A DNA stretch of 64,000 nt, from NCBI GenBank assembly GCA_944320945.1, contig CALUJK010000027.1, forward strand, positions 1-64,000. The letters are read 5' to 3'. Below the pieces are notes generated by a model, which had not been told where the DNA came from, did no database searches, and saw only the letters and a list, made by a program, of their open reading frames with translations. Source of the stretch: an uncultured Bacteroides sp. Lineage in GTDB: Bacteria; Bacteroidota; Bacteroidia; Bacteroidales; Bacteroidaceae. Shown piece after piece: positions 1 through 8,552 of the stretch. Within the stretch, counting starts at the first letter, position 1, and every line of letters begins with the position of its first letter. The translations under genes and the position numbers were made by a program.

Positions 1-644
1 TTGTCATCGTTTACGTGACGAATGCCATCAACCTGATAGACGGCATCGACGGCCTGGCCTCCGGGCTGAGCTGTATCTCCCTTGCCGCGCTCGGCCTTCT
101 TCATGTGCTGGAGGGCGAGGTCATCTATGCGATGGTCGCCTTTGCCACACTGGGCGTGCTGGTCCCTTTCTGGTTCTACAATGTCTTCGGGAATGCCAAC
201 CGCGGTCACAAGCTCTTCATGGGCGATGCGGGCAGCCTGATGTTGGGATATATCCTCAGTTTTTTGGCCATCCATCTGAGTATGCTGCCTGCGGGCGGGT
301 CGGGTGGCGAAAATCCCCGTCTGGTGGTTGCCTTTTCCACGCTGCTGGTTCCCCTGTTCGATGTGGTTCGGGTAGTCCTCCACCGTTTGCGGAAAGGTCG
401 TAACCCGTTTCTTCCGGACAAGAATCATTTCCACCACAAGCTGCTCCGCACGGGAATGCCTGTCCGGTGGGTGATGGTGACTATCTTGTTGGTCTCGGTA
501 TTCTTTATTGTACTGAATTTCTGTCTGGTGGACTGCATGGATGTCACTTTGCTGCTGTTATTGGATATTGTGCTTTGGACGGCTATACAATTGTTTATTA
601 ACCACCGTATCCGACTGATAGAAAAGAAACATCCTTCCTGTTGA
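1..644 (+). CDS. WecA/MraY-family undecaprenyl-phosphate sugar-1-phosphate transferase (3' part)
   Basis: This is the C-terminal part of a polytopic membrane enzyme that starts polysaccharide synthesis by moving a sugar-1-phosphate (in WecA, GlcNAc-1-P) from UDP-sugar to undecaprenyl phosphate. The reading frame is open from base 3, so the gene starts outside the window. Family motifs visible are NAINLIDGIDGLASG (the Asp-rich NxxNxxDGxDGLA loop), LFMGDAGS, and the cytoplasmic His loop KNHFHHKL. Hydrophobic segments alternate with these loops. It lies 48 bp upstream of the export lipoprotein gene, as the priming enzyme of the capsule locus. Family assignment is secure. The exact sugar (GlcNAc, QuiNAc, FucNAc or similar) cannot be read from sequence. 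Confidence 0.9.
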   Translation, partial: VIVYVTNAINLIDGIDGLASGLSCISLAALGLLHVLEGEVIYAMVAFATLGVLVPFWFYNVFGNANRGHKLFMGDAGSLMLGYILSFLAIHLSMLPAGGSGGENPRLVVAFSTLLVPLFDVVRVVLHRLRKGRNPFLPDKNHFHHKLLRTGMPVRWVMVTILLVSVFFIVLNFCLVDCMDVTLLLLLDIVLWTAIQLFINHRIRLIEKKHPSC

Positions 645-692
645 TGTGGAAGGAACTCCCATACATATTAAGTAATATATTAAAAAAGAAAA

Positions 693-1523
693 ATGATACA
701 CTTACGTCAATTACGTACCTTTTTTGCCATTGCGGCATTATCGTTGATGATTGTGGGCTGTAAAGCTCCGGAGAATGTAGTTTATTTTCAAGATCTCCGT
801 CCCGGCGAGAGTGAGATCATCCTTCCCGCCCCGCTTGAGATTACCGTCCGTCCGGAAGACAAGATTTCTATCCTCGTGAACAGCCGTGACCCGCAGCTGA
901 CTGACCTGTTCAACCTGCCTTACGTCTCCCGCCAACTGGGTGTTTCCTCCCGTTACAACTATAGTGGCTACAACGGCAGTACAAGCCAAGGCATTTCCGG
1001 CTACACGGTTGACGCGAACGGCGACATCGATTTTCCGGTATTGGGTAAAATCCACGTGGCCGGCATGAGGCGTGAGGAGATCGCCACCCACATCAAGAAT
1101 GAGCTAATCACTAAAAATTTAGTGAAAGACCCTGTAGTTACGGTTGAATTCATGAACCTGTGCATCTCTGTGTTGGGTGAAGTGAATACCCCCGGCCGTT
1201 TCAACATCGACCGCGACCGTGTGACCATCCTCGACGCCCTGAGCATGGCCGGCGACCTGACCATCTACGGGAAACGCGAGAAAGTACTTGTGCTCCGTCA
1301 GGAGGGTGATCTGCAGCGTGTCTACGGCATCAACCTGACTTCCGGCGAGCATATCTACACCTCTCCGGCTTACTACCTCCAGCAGAACGATGTGGTGTAT
1401 GTGGAACCGAACAATGTGAAAGCCCGTCAGTCCACGGTGAACGGTAATAACGTCCGTTCCACCTCTTTCTGGATTTCCCTGGCTTCCTTGCTCACTTCTA
1501 TCGGCATCCTGATATTCAACTAA
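693..1523 (+). CDS. Wza-like polysaccharide export lipoprotein
   Basis: Outer-membrane polysaccharide exporter of the Wza/BexD family (276 aa). The N-terminus is a lipoprotein signal with Cys23 (VGC) as the likely lipidated residue. A Poly_export domain covers roughly residues 50-150, and an SLBB-type segment starts at SVLGEVNTPGRF near 160. The C-terminus ends in a hydrophobic stretch (SFWISLASLLTSIGILIF), the place where Wza homologues put their membrane-spanning helix. The gene sits between the priming transferase and the Wzc-like kinase and should form the translocon with the latter. The ATG at 693 is the first in frame and gives a normal signal peptide. Confidence 0.92.
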   Translation: MIHLRQLRTFFAIAALSLMIVGCKAPENVVYFQDLRPGESEIILPAPLEITVRPEDKISILVNSRDPQLTDLFNLPYVSRQLGVSSRYNYSGYNGSTSQGISGYTVDANGDIDFPVLGKIHVAGMRREEIATHIKNELITKNLVKDPVVTVEFMNLCISVLGEVNTPGRFNIDRDRVTILDALSMAGDLTIYGKREKVLVLRQEGDLQRVYGINLTSGEHIYTSPAYYLQQNDVVYVEPNNVKARQSTVNGNNVRSTSFWISLASLLTSIGILIFN

Positions 1524-1572
1524 TCCGAAAAGAATCTTTCATTTAGATTTAAACATTTAAACATCAGACAAT

Positions 1573-4035
1573 ATGTCCGTTACCCGACAAAATCAGACAG
1601 ACGATTTCATCCGTATTCAGGATCTTTACCGCCTTTGTATAGGCAAATGGCATTGGTTTGTCATTTCAATGATAGTCACTTTGGGCATCGCAACCGTTTA
1701 CCTGTTGCGTACCCCTCCTGTATATACCCGTTCCGCCTCGCTGCTTGTCCAGGAGGAAGGCAAAGGGCAGTCCCTTGCGGGCGATATCGGCTCCACGTTT
1801 GCCGACATGGGACTGTTTCAAGCCAATACGAACGTGAACAACGAGCTGATCTCCCTGCAATCCCCTGCGGTGATGCAGGATGTGGTACGCCGTCTCCGCC
1901 TTGATGTGAGTTATGCTACTGACGGTCGTTTCTACCACCGCCTGCTCTACGGGCAGGATTGTCCCGTCACTGTCACTTTTCTCGATTTGCCCGACAACGA
2001 AGGCGCTTCACTGGAACTCCGTCCCACCGATGAGGGACGTGTGCAGCTTTCCGGTTTCACCCGTGGCGACGAGGAGTACGGCGATGAAGTGGCAGGCAGT
2101 CTGAATGATACCCTTTCCACTCCTGCCGGACGTGTCATTGTTTCCCCCGCACCCTACTATCGGGGCGAGGCGTTTGATTATCCCGTGTATGTCTCCCGTT
2201 CCACATTGTACAATGCGGTGGAGGCTTACTCGTCCAATCTGTCCGTTTCCCTGAGTGATGAAAAGGCAACGGTCATCAACCTCTCTTTCCGCGATATCAG
2301 CATTCGCCGCGCCGAGGATGTATTGAACACCCTGATTTCCGTCTATAACGAGAACTGGGTGAAAGACAAGAACCGCATTGCCGTAAGTACCTCCCTTTTC
2401 ATCAACGAACGTCTGGAGGTCATCGAGCGTGAACTGGGCAATGTGGACGAGGATATTTCCTCTTTCAAGAGTGAGCATCTGCTTCCCGACGTACAGGCAG
2501 CTTCCAGCCTTTACATGACCCAGAGCAGTGAGACTAATGCCCAAATACTGGCGCTGAACACCCAACTGTCCATGGCACGCTATGTCCGCAATTACCTGAC
2601 GGGTGCCGCCGGCCGTAACCAGCTCCTTCCGGCCAATTCCGGTATCGAGAGTGCCGGTATCGAACAGCAGATATCGGAGTATAATACAATGCAGCTCCAG
2701 CGGAATAACCTTGTTGCCAACAGTAGTGAGCAGAACCCGTTGGTGGTTGATCTGGACCAATCGCTAAAAGCGATGCGCGCAGCCATCACTACCTCTATTG
2801 ATAACCTGATGGTGACACTCGATACCCGCATTCGTAGTTTGCAGCAGAGCGAGGAGCGCACCACCGCTCGTCTGGCGGAAAATCCGACACAGGCTAAGTA
2901 CCTGTTGTCTGTGGAACGCCAGCAGAAAGTGAAGGAAGCCTTATATCTCTTCCTGTTACAGAAGCGTGAGGAGAACGAACTTTCACAAGCTTTTACTGCT
3001 TATAATACACGTGTCATCACTCCCCCCACAGGCAGTATGCTCCCTACTTCACCGGTGAAACGTAATATCCTACTGGTTGCCTTTGCACTGGGTATCCTGG
3101 TTCCGGTGGTCATCGTCTTCTTGCGTGAGAACCTGAACTCGAAAGTCCGTGGTAAGAAAGACCTGGAAGGACTTTCCCTGCCTTTGGCCGGTGAAATCCC
3201 TTGGGACGGCAAACCGGAAAGCTTCCTCTCCTCCTGGAAAGAGAAACTGTCGGCCGGCAACTGGAAAGGTCTGTTAGGGAACATCCGCAGTCACGGAACA
3301 GGTAAGCCGGACACGGCAAATGCTGTTCCCGTTATTAAGGTACAACAAGGCAAACGCGATGTGCTGAACGAGGCCTTCCGCGTGCTCCGCACCAATCTGG
3401 AGTTCATGACGGGTGCAGAAAGTGAGAGTGGCAATGCCATTCTTTGCACCTCTTTCAATCCCGGCAGCGGCAAGACGTTTGTCACGCTGAATCTGGCATG
3501 CAGCCTGGCTTTGAAGGGAAAGAAAGTATTGGTTGTGGACGGCGACCTTCGCCGTGCGACCGCTTCCGCCCTGATCGGTTCCCCCTCCCGCGGCCTCAGC
3601 GATTATCTGGGCGGCAGGGCAGAGGATGCAGGCAGCCTTATCCGTACCTATGCAGATTGTCCGGGGCTTTCCATCCTTCCGGTAGGCACCATACCGCCCA
3701 ACCCCGCCGAACTGCTGGCCGAGCCCCGCTTTGCAGACCTGATAAAGAAGTTGAAAACGCAGTATGATTACGTTTTCATCGACTGTCCCCCGGTAGACAT
3801 CGTCGCCGATACGCAGATAATCGGGAAGCAGGCCGACCGCACCCTGTTCATTGTCCGTGCCGGATTGCTGGAACGCTCGATGCTACAGGAACTGGAAGAG
3901 ATTTATGAAAAGAAACGCTTCAAGAACCTTTCTGCCATTCTGAACGGAACGGAGAGCGGTGCCGGCCGCTACGGTTACAAGTACGGTTACCGTTACGGGT
4001 ATGGCAGTGACGGCTATTACTCCGACAAGCGATGA
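1573..4035 (+). CDS. Wzc-like tyrosine autokinase and chain-length determinant
   Basis: Inner-membrane BY-kinase that sets capsule chain length and couples polymerisation to export (820 aa, the usual full-length Wzc form with Wzz and kinase parts fused). One transmembrane helix lies near residues 32-52. A long periplasmic coiled-coil region follows, then a PTSPVKRNILL segment that starts the second helix near 500. The cytoplasmic kinase has Walker A NPGSGKTF (about residue 630), Walker A' VVDGDLRR and Walker B FIDCPP. The C-terminal tail is a tyrosine cluster with eight Tyr in the last 25 residues, the autophosphorylation site type of this family. The next gene encodes the matching phosphatase type. 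Confidence 0.95.
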   Translation: MSVTRQNQTDDFIRIQDLYRLCIGKWHWFVISMIVTLGIATVYLLRTPPVYTRSASLLVQEEGKGQSLAGDIGSTFADMGLFQANTNVNNELISLQSPAVMQDVVRRLRLDVSYATDGRFYHRLLYGQDCPVTVTFLDLPDNEGASLELRPTDEGRVQLSGFTRGDEEYGDEVAGSLNDTLSTPAGRVIVSPAPYYRGEAFDYPVYVSRSTLYNAVEAYSSNLSVSLSDEKATVINLSFRDISIRRAEDVLNTLISVYNENWVKDKNRIAVSTSLFINERLEVIERELGNVDEDISSFKSEHLLPDVQAASSLYMTQSSETNAQILALNTQLSMARYVRNYLTGAAGRNQLLPANSGIESAGIEQQISEYNTMQLQRNNLVANSSEQNPLVVDLDQSLKAMRAAITTSIDNLMVTLDTRIRSLQQSEERTTARLAENPTQAKYLLSVERQQKVKEALYLFLLQKREENELSQAFTAYNTRVITPPTGSMLPTSPVKRNILLVAFALGILVPVVIVFLRENLNSKVRGKKDLEGLSLPLAGEIPWDGKPESFLSSWKEKLSAGNWKGLLGNIRSHGTGKPDTANAVPVIKVQQGKRDVLNEAFRVLRTNLEFMTGAESESGNAILCTSFNPGSGKTFVTLNLACSLALKGKKVLVVDGDLRRATASALIGSPSRGLSDYLGGRAEDAGSLIRTYADCPGLSILPVGTIPPNPAELLAEPRFADLIKKLKTQYDYVFIDCPPVDIVADTQIIGKQADRTLFIVRAGLLERSMLQELEEIYEKKRFKNLSAILNGTESGAGRYGYKYGYRYGYGSDGYYSDKR

Positions 4036-4083
4036 AAATGTCAATAATCATAACTTTTGGAGCATCTTTTGTCTACCCCTCTT

Positions 4084-4193
4084 AGAAGGTACTGTGAGCG
4101 GGTTTGCTCCGAAGGGCTTCGGAGTGTACTCGGAAGGGCTTTGGAGTGCGCTCGAAAAGGCTTCGAAGCACGGACCGTAGGGCTTCGGAGCAA
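4084..4193 (+). repeat. 22-bp palindromic repeat array, copy A (flank plus four units)
   Basis: The Wzc-CpsB intergenic gap (4036-4308) holds four consecutive 22-bp units at 4106-4127, 4128-4149, 4150-4171 and 4172-4193. Each unit is a near palindrome around (T)CCGAAGGGCTTCGG(A). A 22-nt leader beginning AGAAGGTACTGTGAGCGGG (4084-4105) precedes them, and the outer edges are inverted (GTTTGCTCCGAAG and CTTCGGAGCAAAC). Copies B (31701-31811, reverse) and C (47574-47684, forward) share unit length, unit number and leader. Small ORFs read through it look spurious. Confidence 0.85.
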
Positions 4194-4308
4194 ACGGTAG
4201 TAGAATGCACAGCCGTGATGTCCGTATTTTTTAATGGCGGCATCCCATACATAACAGCATTCCGATTATCTATTCTTCATTATTCACTCTTCATACTTCA
4301 TTTAACCT

Positions 4309-4977
4309 GTGTGGCCGTTTAGTAGGAAAAGACATCAGACTCTGGCCGATAGTGGCATTTTCAGAGGTTTTACCGACTGGCACAGCCACATCCTTCCGGG
4401 TGTGGACGACGGTGTACAGACAATGGAAGAAGCATTACAGATATTGAAGAAGTACGAAGAATTGGAAATCAAGGAAGTCTGGCTGACACCCCATATCATG
4501 GAGGACATTCCCAATACGACTGCACACCTAAAAGAACGTTTCAATGAACTTCAGGCAGCCTATCAAGGAAGTGTGACACTGAACCTTGCTTCGGAGAACA
4601 TGCTGGACAATCTGTTTGAGGAACGTTTGGAAAAGAATGACTTGCTCCCTATCGGAAAGAATAAAGACCATTTGTTGGTGGAGACCAGTTACTTTAATCC
4701 CCCGATGGGCTTATATGACATTCTACAACATATCCAGTCCAAAGGCTATTATCCCATATTGGCACATCCGGAACGGTATACTTACATGGGAAAGGGTGAT
4801 TACCGGAAACTGAAAGCTATGGGAATAAAGTTTCAGCTTAATATCCCTTCTTTAGCCGGAATCTACGGTAAGGAAGCACAGAAGAAAGCCGAATGGCTGA
4901 CGGAACAAAATTTGTATGATTTGAAAGGGATGGATTTGCATAAAATAGGATTGTTAGATCACTTAATATGTAGTTAA
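4309..4977 (+). CDS. CpsB/YwqE-type PHP-domain tyrosine phosphatase, short C-terminus
   Basis: Manganese-dependent phosphotyrosine phosphatase of the PHP superfamily, expected to dephosphorylate the Wzc-like kinase upstream. Metal-binding motifs are present: DWHSH (His25, His27), the conserved GVDDG, TPH (His62), the Glu in ASEN (about 96), HPER (His153) and DLH (His211). The start is a GTG at 4309 (MWPFSRKR), because no in-frame ATG occurs before the conserved core. At 222 aa it is shorter than the roughly 240-255 aa I expect, and it ends soon after DLHKIGLLDHL. That end is also where base composition turns AT-rich, which suggests a recombination junction trimmed the last helix. All metal ligands remain, so it may still work. 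Confidence 0.88.
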   Translation: MWPFSRKRHQTLADSGIFRGFTDWHSHILPGVDDGVQTMEEALQILKKYEELEIKEVWLTPHIMEDIPNTTAHLKERFNELQAAYQGSVTLNLASENMLDNLFEERLEKNDLLPIGKNKDHLLVETSYFNPPMGLYDILQHIQSKGYYPILAHPERYTYMGKGDYRKLKAMGIKFQLNIPSLAGIYGKEAQKKAEWLTEQNLYDLKGMDLHKIGLLDHLICS

Positions 4978-4989
4978 CGTTTTATTGTA

Positions 4990-6519
4990 ATGGAGCAAAT
5001 TCAAAATTCTAAGCGCATAGCTAAAAATACGATATTCTTATATGTTAGAATGTTTATTGTTATGGGAATATCGTTTTATACTTCTCGGATTATATTAGAT
5101 GCTCTTGGTGTCGTTGATTTTGGTATATATAATGTTGTCGGAGGTATATCAAGTTCTTTTATTTTTTTTTCAGCGTCTCTGACAAACTCTGTTCAGCGTT
5201 TTCTGAATATAGAACTTGGCAAAAGTTCTATTGTGCAAGTTAAGAACATATTTAATCTTAGTCTTTTTATTTATAGCCTTATTGCTTTATTTGTTATTAT
5301 TATAGGAATTATTGTTGGTAATTGGTTTATCGAATACAAACTGGTAATACCAGCCAATCGATATGAAGCTGCGTATATTGTTTTATATACAATGTTATTA
5401 TCTCTTGGAATAACATTTGTGACCTCAGTGTTTGAGTCTGTGTTAATCGCAAGGGAGAATATGAGATTATATGCATATCTTGGAATAGTTGATGCAGTAG
5501 CAAAATTGTGTATAGCATATTGTATAGTACATGTCAATACGCAAAAATTAGTTTTATATGCAATATTGATGGCGGGTATTCAGGTAATAATAAAGTTTAT
5601 ACTAACTGTTTACTGCATTCGGATATATCCAGAGTGTAAATTCAAATTTTATTGGGATAATAAATTGTTTAAGGAGATGCTTATTTTCTCCGGATGGAAT
5701 ATATATGGTTCTGGAGTTTGGATGATAAATGAGCAAGGTATCAATACTTTGTTAAATATATTTTTTGGACCAGTTGTGAATGCTGCACGTGGAATAGCAG
5801 TACAAGTAAATAATGCTATTAATAATTTTAGTACAAATTTCTTTGTAGCTGTACGACCTCAGATTATTAAAAGTTATGCAATTGGTGATTATAATTATCT
5901 TCGAAAATTAGTTTTTGCCAGTTCTCGTTTTTCTGTTTATCTGTTATGGCTTTTATGTCTTCCTATTATACTCCGAACAAAGTATATATTATCTATATGG
6001 CTTAAGGAAGTTCCTGATTATGCTGTGTTATTTGTCCAATGGATTCTTATTTATTCGATAGTAAACTCTTTAAATAATCCTCTTTGGAGTGTTGTCATGG
6101 CTACAGGAAAACTAAAAAAAACTGTGCTAATTGGAAGTAATATATTTTTGATGGCTTTCCCGCTTAGTTTTCTATTTCTAAAAATGGGTTATCCACCAGA
6201 GGCCGTTTATCCAATATTAATAATAATGCGCATTATCTTTCTGATAGTAACGATAAGTATTATAGGGAAGATGGTAAAAATTTCTTTTAAAAATTATAAT
6301 AAGAAAGTTCTATTGCCTATAATTATATCGACCGTACCAATAGGTATTATTATGCTATTTGTAAATTCTTTATTTAAGGAAGATTTCTCCTCTCTTGTAA
6401 TAATTTGTTGTGTTAGTACTGTACTTTCTTTGTTGTTGATATATTACTGTGGAATATCACGAGATGAACGAATATTTATTATAAATAAAATAAAAGTATT
6501 GCGCAATAAATGGGAATAA
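4990..6519 (+). CDS. Wzx-like polysaccharide flippase (MOP superfamily)
   Basis: Inner-membrane protein (509 aa) with about 12-14 hydrophobic segments throughout, of the oligosaccharide flippase type. It would move undecaprenyl-linked repeat units across the inner membrane. The N-terminus (RIAKNTIFLYVRMFIVMGIS) and the following ALGVVDFGIYNVVGG are typical of the Bacteroidota Wzx-like group. It is the first gene of the AT-rich block and starts 12 bp after the phosphatase gene. Its last 10 bases overlap the following acyltransferase gene, which argues for one operon. Wzx sequences diverge with substrate, so specificity cannot be read. Confidence 0.9.
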   Translation: MEQIQNSKRIAKNTIFLYVRMFIVMGISFYTSRIILDALGVVDFGIYNVVGGISSSFIFFSASLTNSVQRFLNIELGKSSIVQVKNIFNLSLFIYSLIALFVIIIGIIVGNWFIEYKLVIPANRYEAAYIVLYTMLLSLGITFVTSVFESVLIARENMRLYAYLGIVDAVAKLCIAYCIVHVNTQKLVLYAILMAGIQVIIKFILTVYCIRIYPECKFKFYWDNKLFKEMLIFSGWNIYGSGVWMINEQGINTLLNIFFGPVVNAARGIAVQVNNAINNFSTNFFVAVRPQIIKSYAIGDYNYLRKLVFASSRFSVYLLWLLCLPIILRTKYILSIWLKEVPDYAVLFVQWILIYSIVNSLNNPLWSVVMATGKLKKTVLIGSNIFLMAFPLSFLFLKMGYPPEAVYPILIIMRIIFLIVTISIIGKMVKISFKNYNKKVLLPIIISTVPIGIIMLFVNSLFKEDFSSLVIICCVSTVLSLLLIYYCGISRDERIFIINKIKVLRNKWE

Positions 6520-7337
6520 AAGAGTTATTTATTCGTTTTAATAATCGTTATGGATTAGGAATGCTTGAGTATGTTCTTGCTTCTAATTGGCTAAATCCAA
6601 TGCTGACTCTGTATTTGAATTTAAGAAGTTTGCCGTTTAAACAAGCGCTTAAATTCCCTATTTGGGTATATGGGCACCCTTGTTTTTACTCTCTAAATGG
6701 AAGAATGGAAATTAAAGGCAAAGTGAAAAGTGGAATGGTGAAATTTAACAAAACGAATCTAGGCCCTTCCAATATGGGAGCTCAATCTGAGATAATTAAT
6801 AAAGGATTAATTATTTTTCATGGAAAAGGGCTAATAAGAACTGGCAATCGAATAAGTGTAGAGAGTGGGGCTGTATTAGATATCGGTGAAAATATACGCA
6901 TTGGTGATATGGTTAATATTAATTGTTCTTCGCTTATAGAGATTGGTAATAATGTTCGTGTTGCGCATCGAAGCCAGATTATGGATTCTAATTTCCATTA
7001 TATTGCCGATATTAATAAAAGAATAGTTTCACCCATTATGAGACCAATCAAAATAGGTGATAACAGTTGGATTTGTAATACATCTACAATTTCGGCAGGA
7101 GCAAGAATATCTAATAATACAATTGTAGCAAGCAATAGTTTAGTTAATAAAGATTTTTCATCTGTTGAATCATATTCGATTATTGGAGGCATACCTGCAA
7201 AACTTATTCGTTCTGGATATGTATTAATTAACAATCCAAAAGTTGTACAAGATATCAATCGTTATTATGCAAATTGTTTGGTTAAAGAAGCTTATCCTTT
7301 ACCTGATATTCCAATAGATGAACTTGGGCTGTTTTGA
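6510..7337 (+). CDS. hexapeptide-repeat acyltransferase
   Basis: Left-handed beta-helix acyltransferase of the WbbJ/maltose O-acetyltransferase type (275 aa), probably acetylating a sugar of the repeat unit. Imperfect [LIV]-G-x-x-x-x repeats run from about residue 110 to 215 (for example IGENIRIGDMVNI and IGDNSWICNTSTISAGA). The typical end NTIVASNSLVNKDF ... IIGGIPAKLI follows. An N-terminal extension of about 100 residues precedes the helix. It overlaps the flippase gene by 10 bp. Its own start is ATGGGAATAAAAG. The acyl group and acceptor are unknown. Confidence 0.85.
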   Translation: MGIKELFIRFNNRYGLGMLEYVLASNWLNPMLTLYLNLRSLPFKQALKFPIWVYGHPCFYSLNGRMEIKGKVKSGMVKFNKTNLGPSNMGAQSEIINKGLIIFHGKGLIRTGNRISVESGAVLDIGENIRIGDMVNINCSSLIEIGNNVRVAHRSQIMDSNFHYIADINKRIVSPIMRPIKIGDNSWICNTSTISAGARISNNTIVASNSLVNKDFSSVESYSIIGGIPAKLIRSGYVLINNPKVVQDINRYYANCLVKEAYPLPDIPIDELGLF

Positions 7338-7416
7338 ATGTACAAATGATATTGTGGTATGACATAAATGTCATCTTCTTTAGTAATTTATGTCAAACTT
7401 TAAGTCATAAGTTATA
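7338..7416 (+). promoter_or_regulatory. small gap with nested inverted repeats
   Basis: This is one of the few gaps inside an otherwise tightly packed block. It contains the perfect palindrome ATGACATAAATGTCAT (7359-7374). Overlapping that is a wider 10-bp inverted repeat, TGACATAAAT at 7360-7369 with ATTTATGTCA at 7386-7395. Either could be an operator or a transcript hairpin, but the two are mutually exclusive as RNA structures. There is no T-run, so it is not an obvious terminator. The function is an inference. Confidence 0.4.
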
Positions 7417-8547
7417 ATGTCAAATTTGTATGTAAGAATGAAAAAGAAAATACTTATCATCCATGAAACGATGAATGGTGGTGGTGCAGAGAAGGTTTTA
7501 TGTGATATTCTTTCTAATTTTGATTATAGTCGATATTACGTTGACTTATTGCTTGTTTATAAAAAAGGTACTCATCTTGCCTATATTCCCAAGCAAGTAA
7601 CTCTGCTGAGTATTAATGAGCAAAAAAAGCCATTGTTAGAAAGAGTTTTCTTTAGAATAAAACCTCTCTTGGATGTAATTCAGAAACGCAAAATAAGGAA
7701 ACTAATAAAGCCAAAAGTTTATGATACGATTGTTTCCTTTATGGAAGGTCCTGCCGCTAAATATCATTCTTTTATAAAGGATTTTGCAGATAATAATGTT
7801 TCGTGGATACATACCGATTTGCAAAAAAATCATTGGTCATCGGTCTTTTGGAAGAATCTGCAAGAAGAATCCTTTTTCTATCGTTCTATAAACAATATTG
7901 CTTGTGTATCATTGGGAGCAAAAAATGCTGCTGATGCATTATTTAATCTTTCTGGTAATTCTTTTGTGCTTTATAATCTCATTGATTGGAATGAAATTAA
8001 TGAGAAAGCTCAACTGCAACATGTACAAAAAAATAAATTCACTGTTTGTAATGTTGGTAGATTAGCTCCACAAAAAAGGCAAGAACGTATTATTGAGGTG
8101 GCAGCATTATTGAAAGATAGAGGCTATGATATAGACTTTTGGATTTTAGGAACTGGGGTGTTAGAATCTGCTTTAAAGGATCAAGTTTGTAAAAAGAATC
8201 TTACAAAATCAGTTCATTTCTTAGGATTTCAAACAAATCCATATCCATATATAAAAGCGGCAGATGTTTTCTTGTTAACATCAGATGCAGAGGGATATCC
8301 GTTGGTTGTTTGCGAAGCTTTGTGTCTTGGTAAAGCAATTGTTTCTACAAATGTTGCAGGAGTTGAAGAATTACTTGGTAATCAGACAGGAATACTTACA
8401 GGTTTTGCCCCATATGATATTGCGAAAGTAATAGAGAAATTAAAAGATAACTCCCAGTTGGTGAAAACTTATTCAGAAAGAGCTATTATTAAAGGAAAAC
8501 AATTCGATGTTTCTCAAACTATGGACAACATCTATTCTATATTATAA
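7417..8547 (+). CDS. GT4-type glycosyltransferase
   Basis: Retaining GT-B glycosyltransferase (376 aa) adding a sugar to the lipid-linked repeat unit at the cytoplasmic face. The acceptor-side motif is HETMNGGGAEKV near the N-terminus. The nucleotide-sugar side has NVGRLAPQKRQE around 215 and the EX7E motif in DAEGYPLVVCEAL (Glu292 and Glu300). An in-frame ATG at 7438 (MKKKILIIHE) begins directly at the Rossmann strand and is an equally good or better start than 7417, because neither has a clear ribosome binding site. It is followed by another glycosyltransferase 5 bp downstream. Confidence 0.88.
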   Translation: MSNLYVRMKKKILIIHETMNGGGAEKVLCDILSNFDYSRYYVDLLLVYKKGTHLAYIPKQVTLLSINEQKKPLLERVFFRIKPLLDVIQKRKIRKLIKPKVYDTIVSFMEGPAAKYHSFIKDFADNNVSWIHTDLQKNHWSSVFWKNLQEESFFYRSINNIACVSLGAKNAADALFNLSGNSFVLYNLIDWNEINEKAQLQHVQKNKFTVCNVGRLAPQKRQERIIEVAALLKDRGYDIDFWILGTGVLESALKDQVCKKNLTKSVHFLGFQTNPYPYIKAADVFLLTSDAEGYPLVVCEALCLGKAIVSTNVAGVEELLGNQTGILTGFAPYDIAKVIEKLKDNSQLVKTYSERAIIKGKQFDVSQTMDNIYSIL

Positions 8548-8552
8548 AAACA

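Noticed and set aside
2008..2760. Long minus-strand ORF of 250 codons inside the Wzc-like gene
   Set aside because: Shadow of a strong coding gene on the other strand. No recognisable domain or start signal.
4104..4322. Short ORFs rich in Arg, Ser and Glu across the repeat arrays (also 31652-31900 and 47492-47692)
   Set aside because: Their residues come from translating the palindromic units, they lack promoters and families, and the similarity among them is explained by the repeat DNA.
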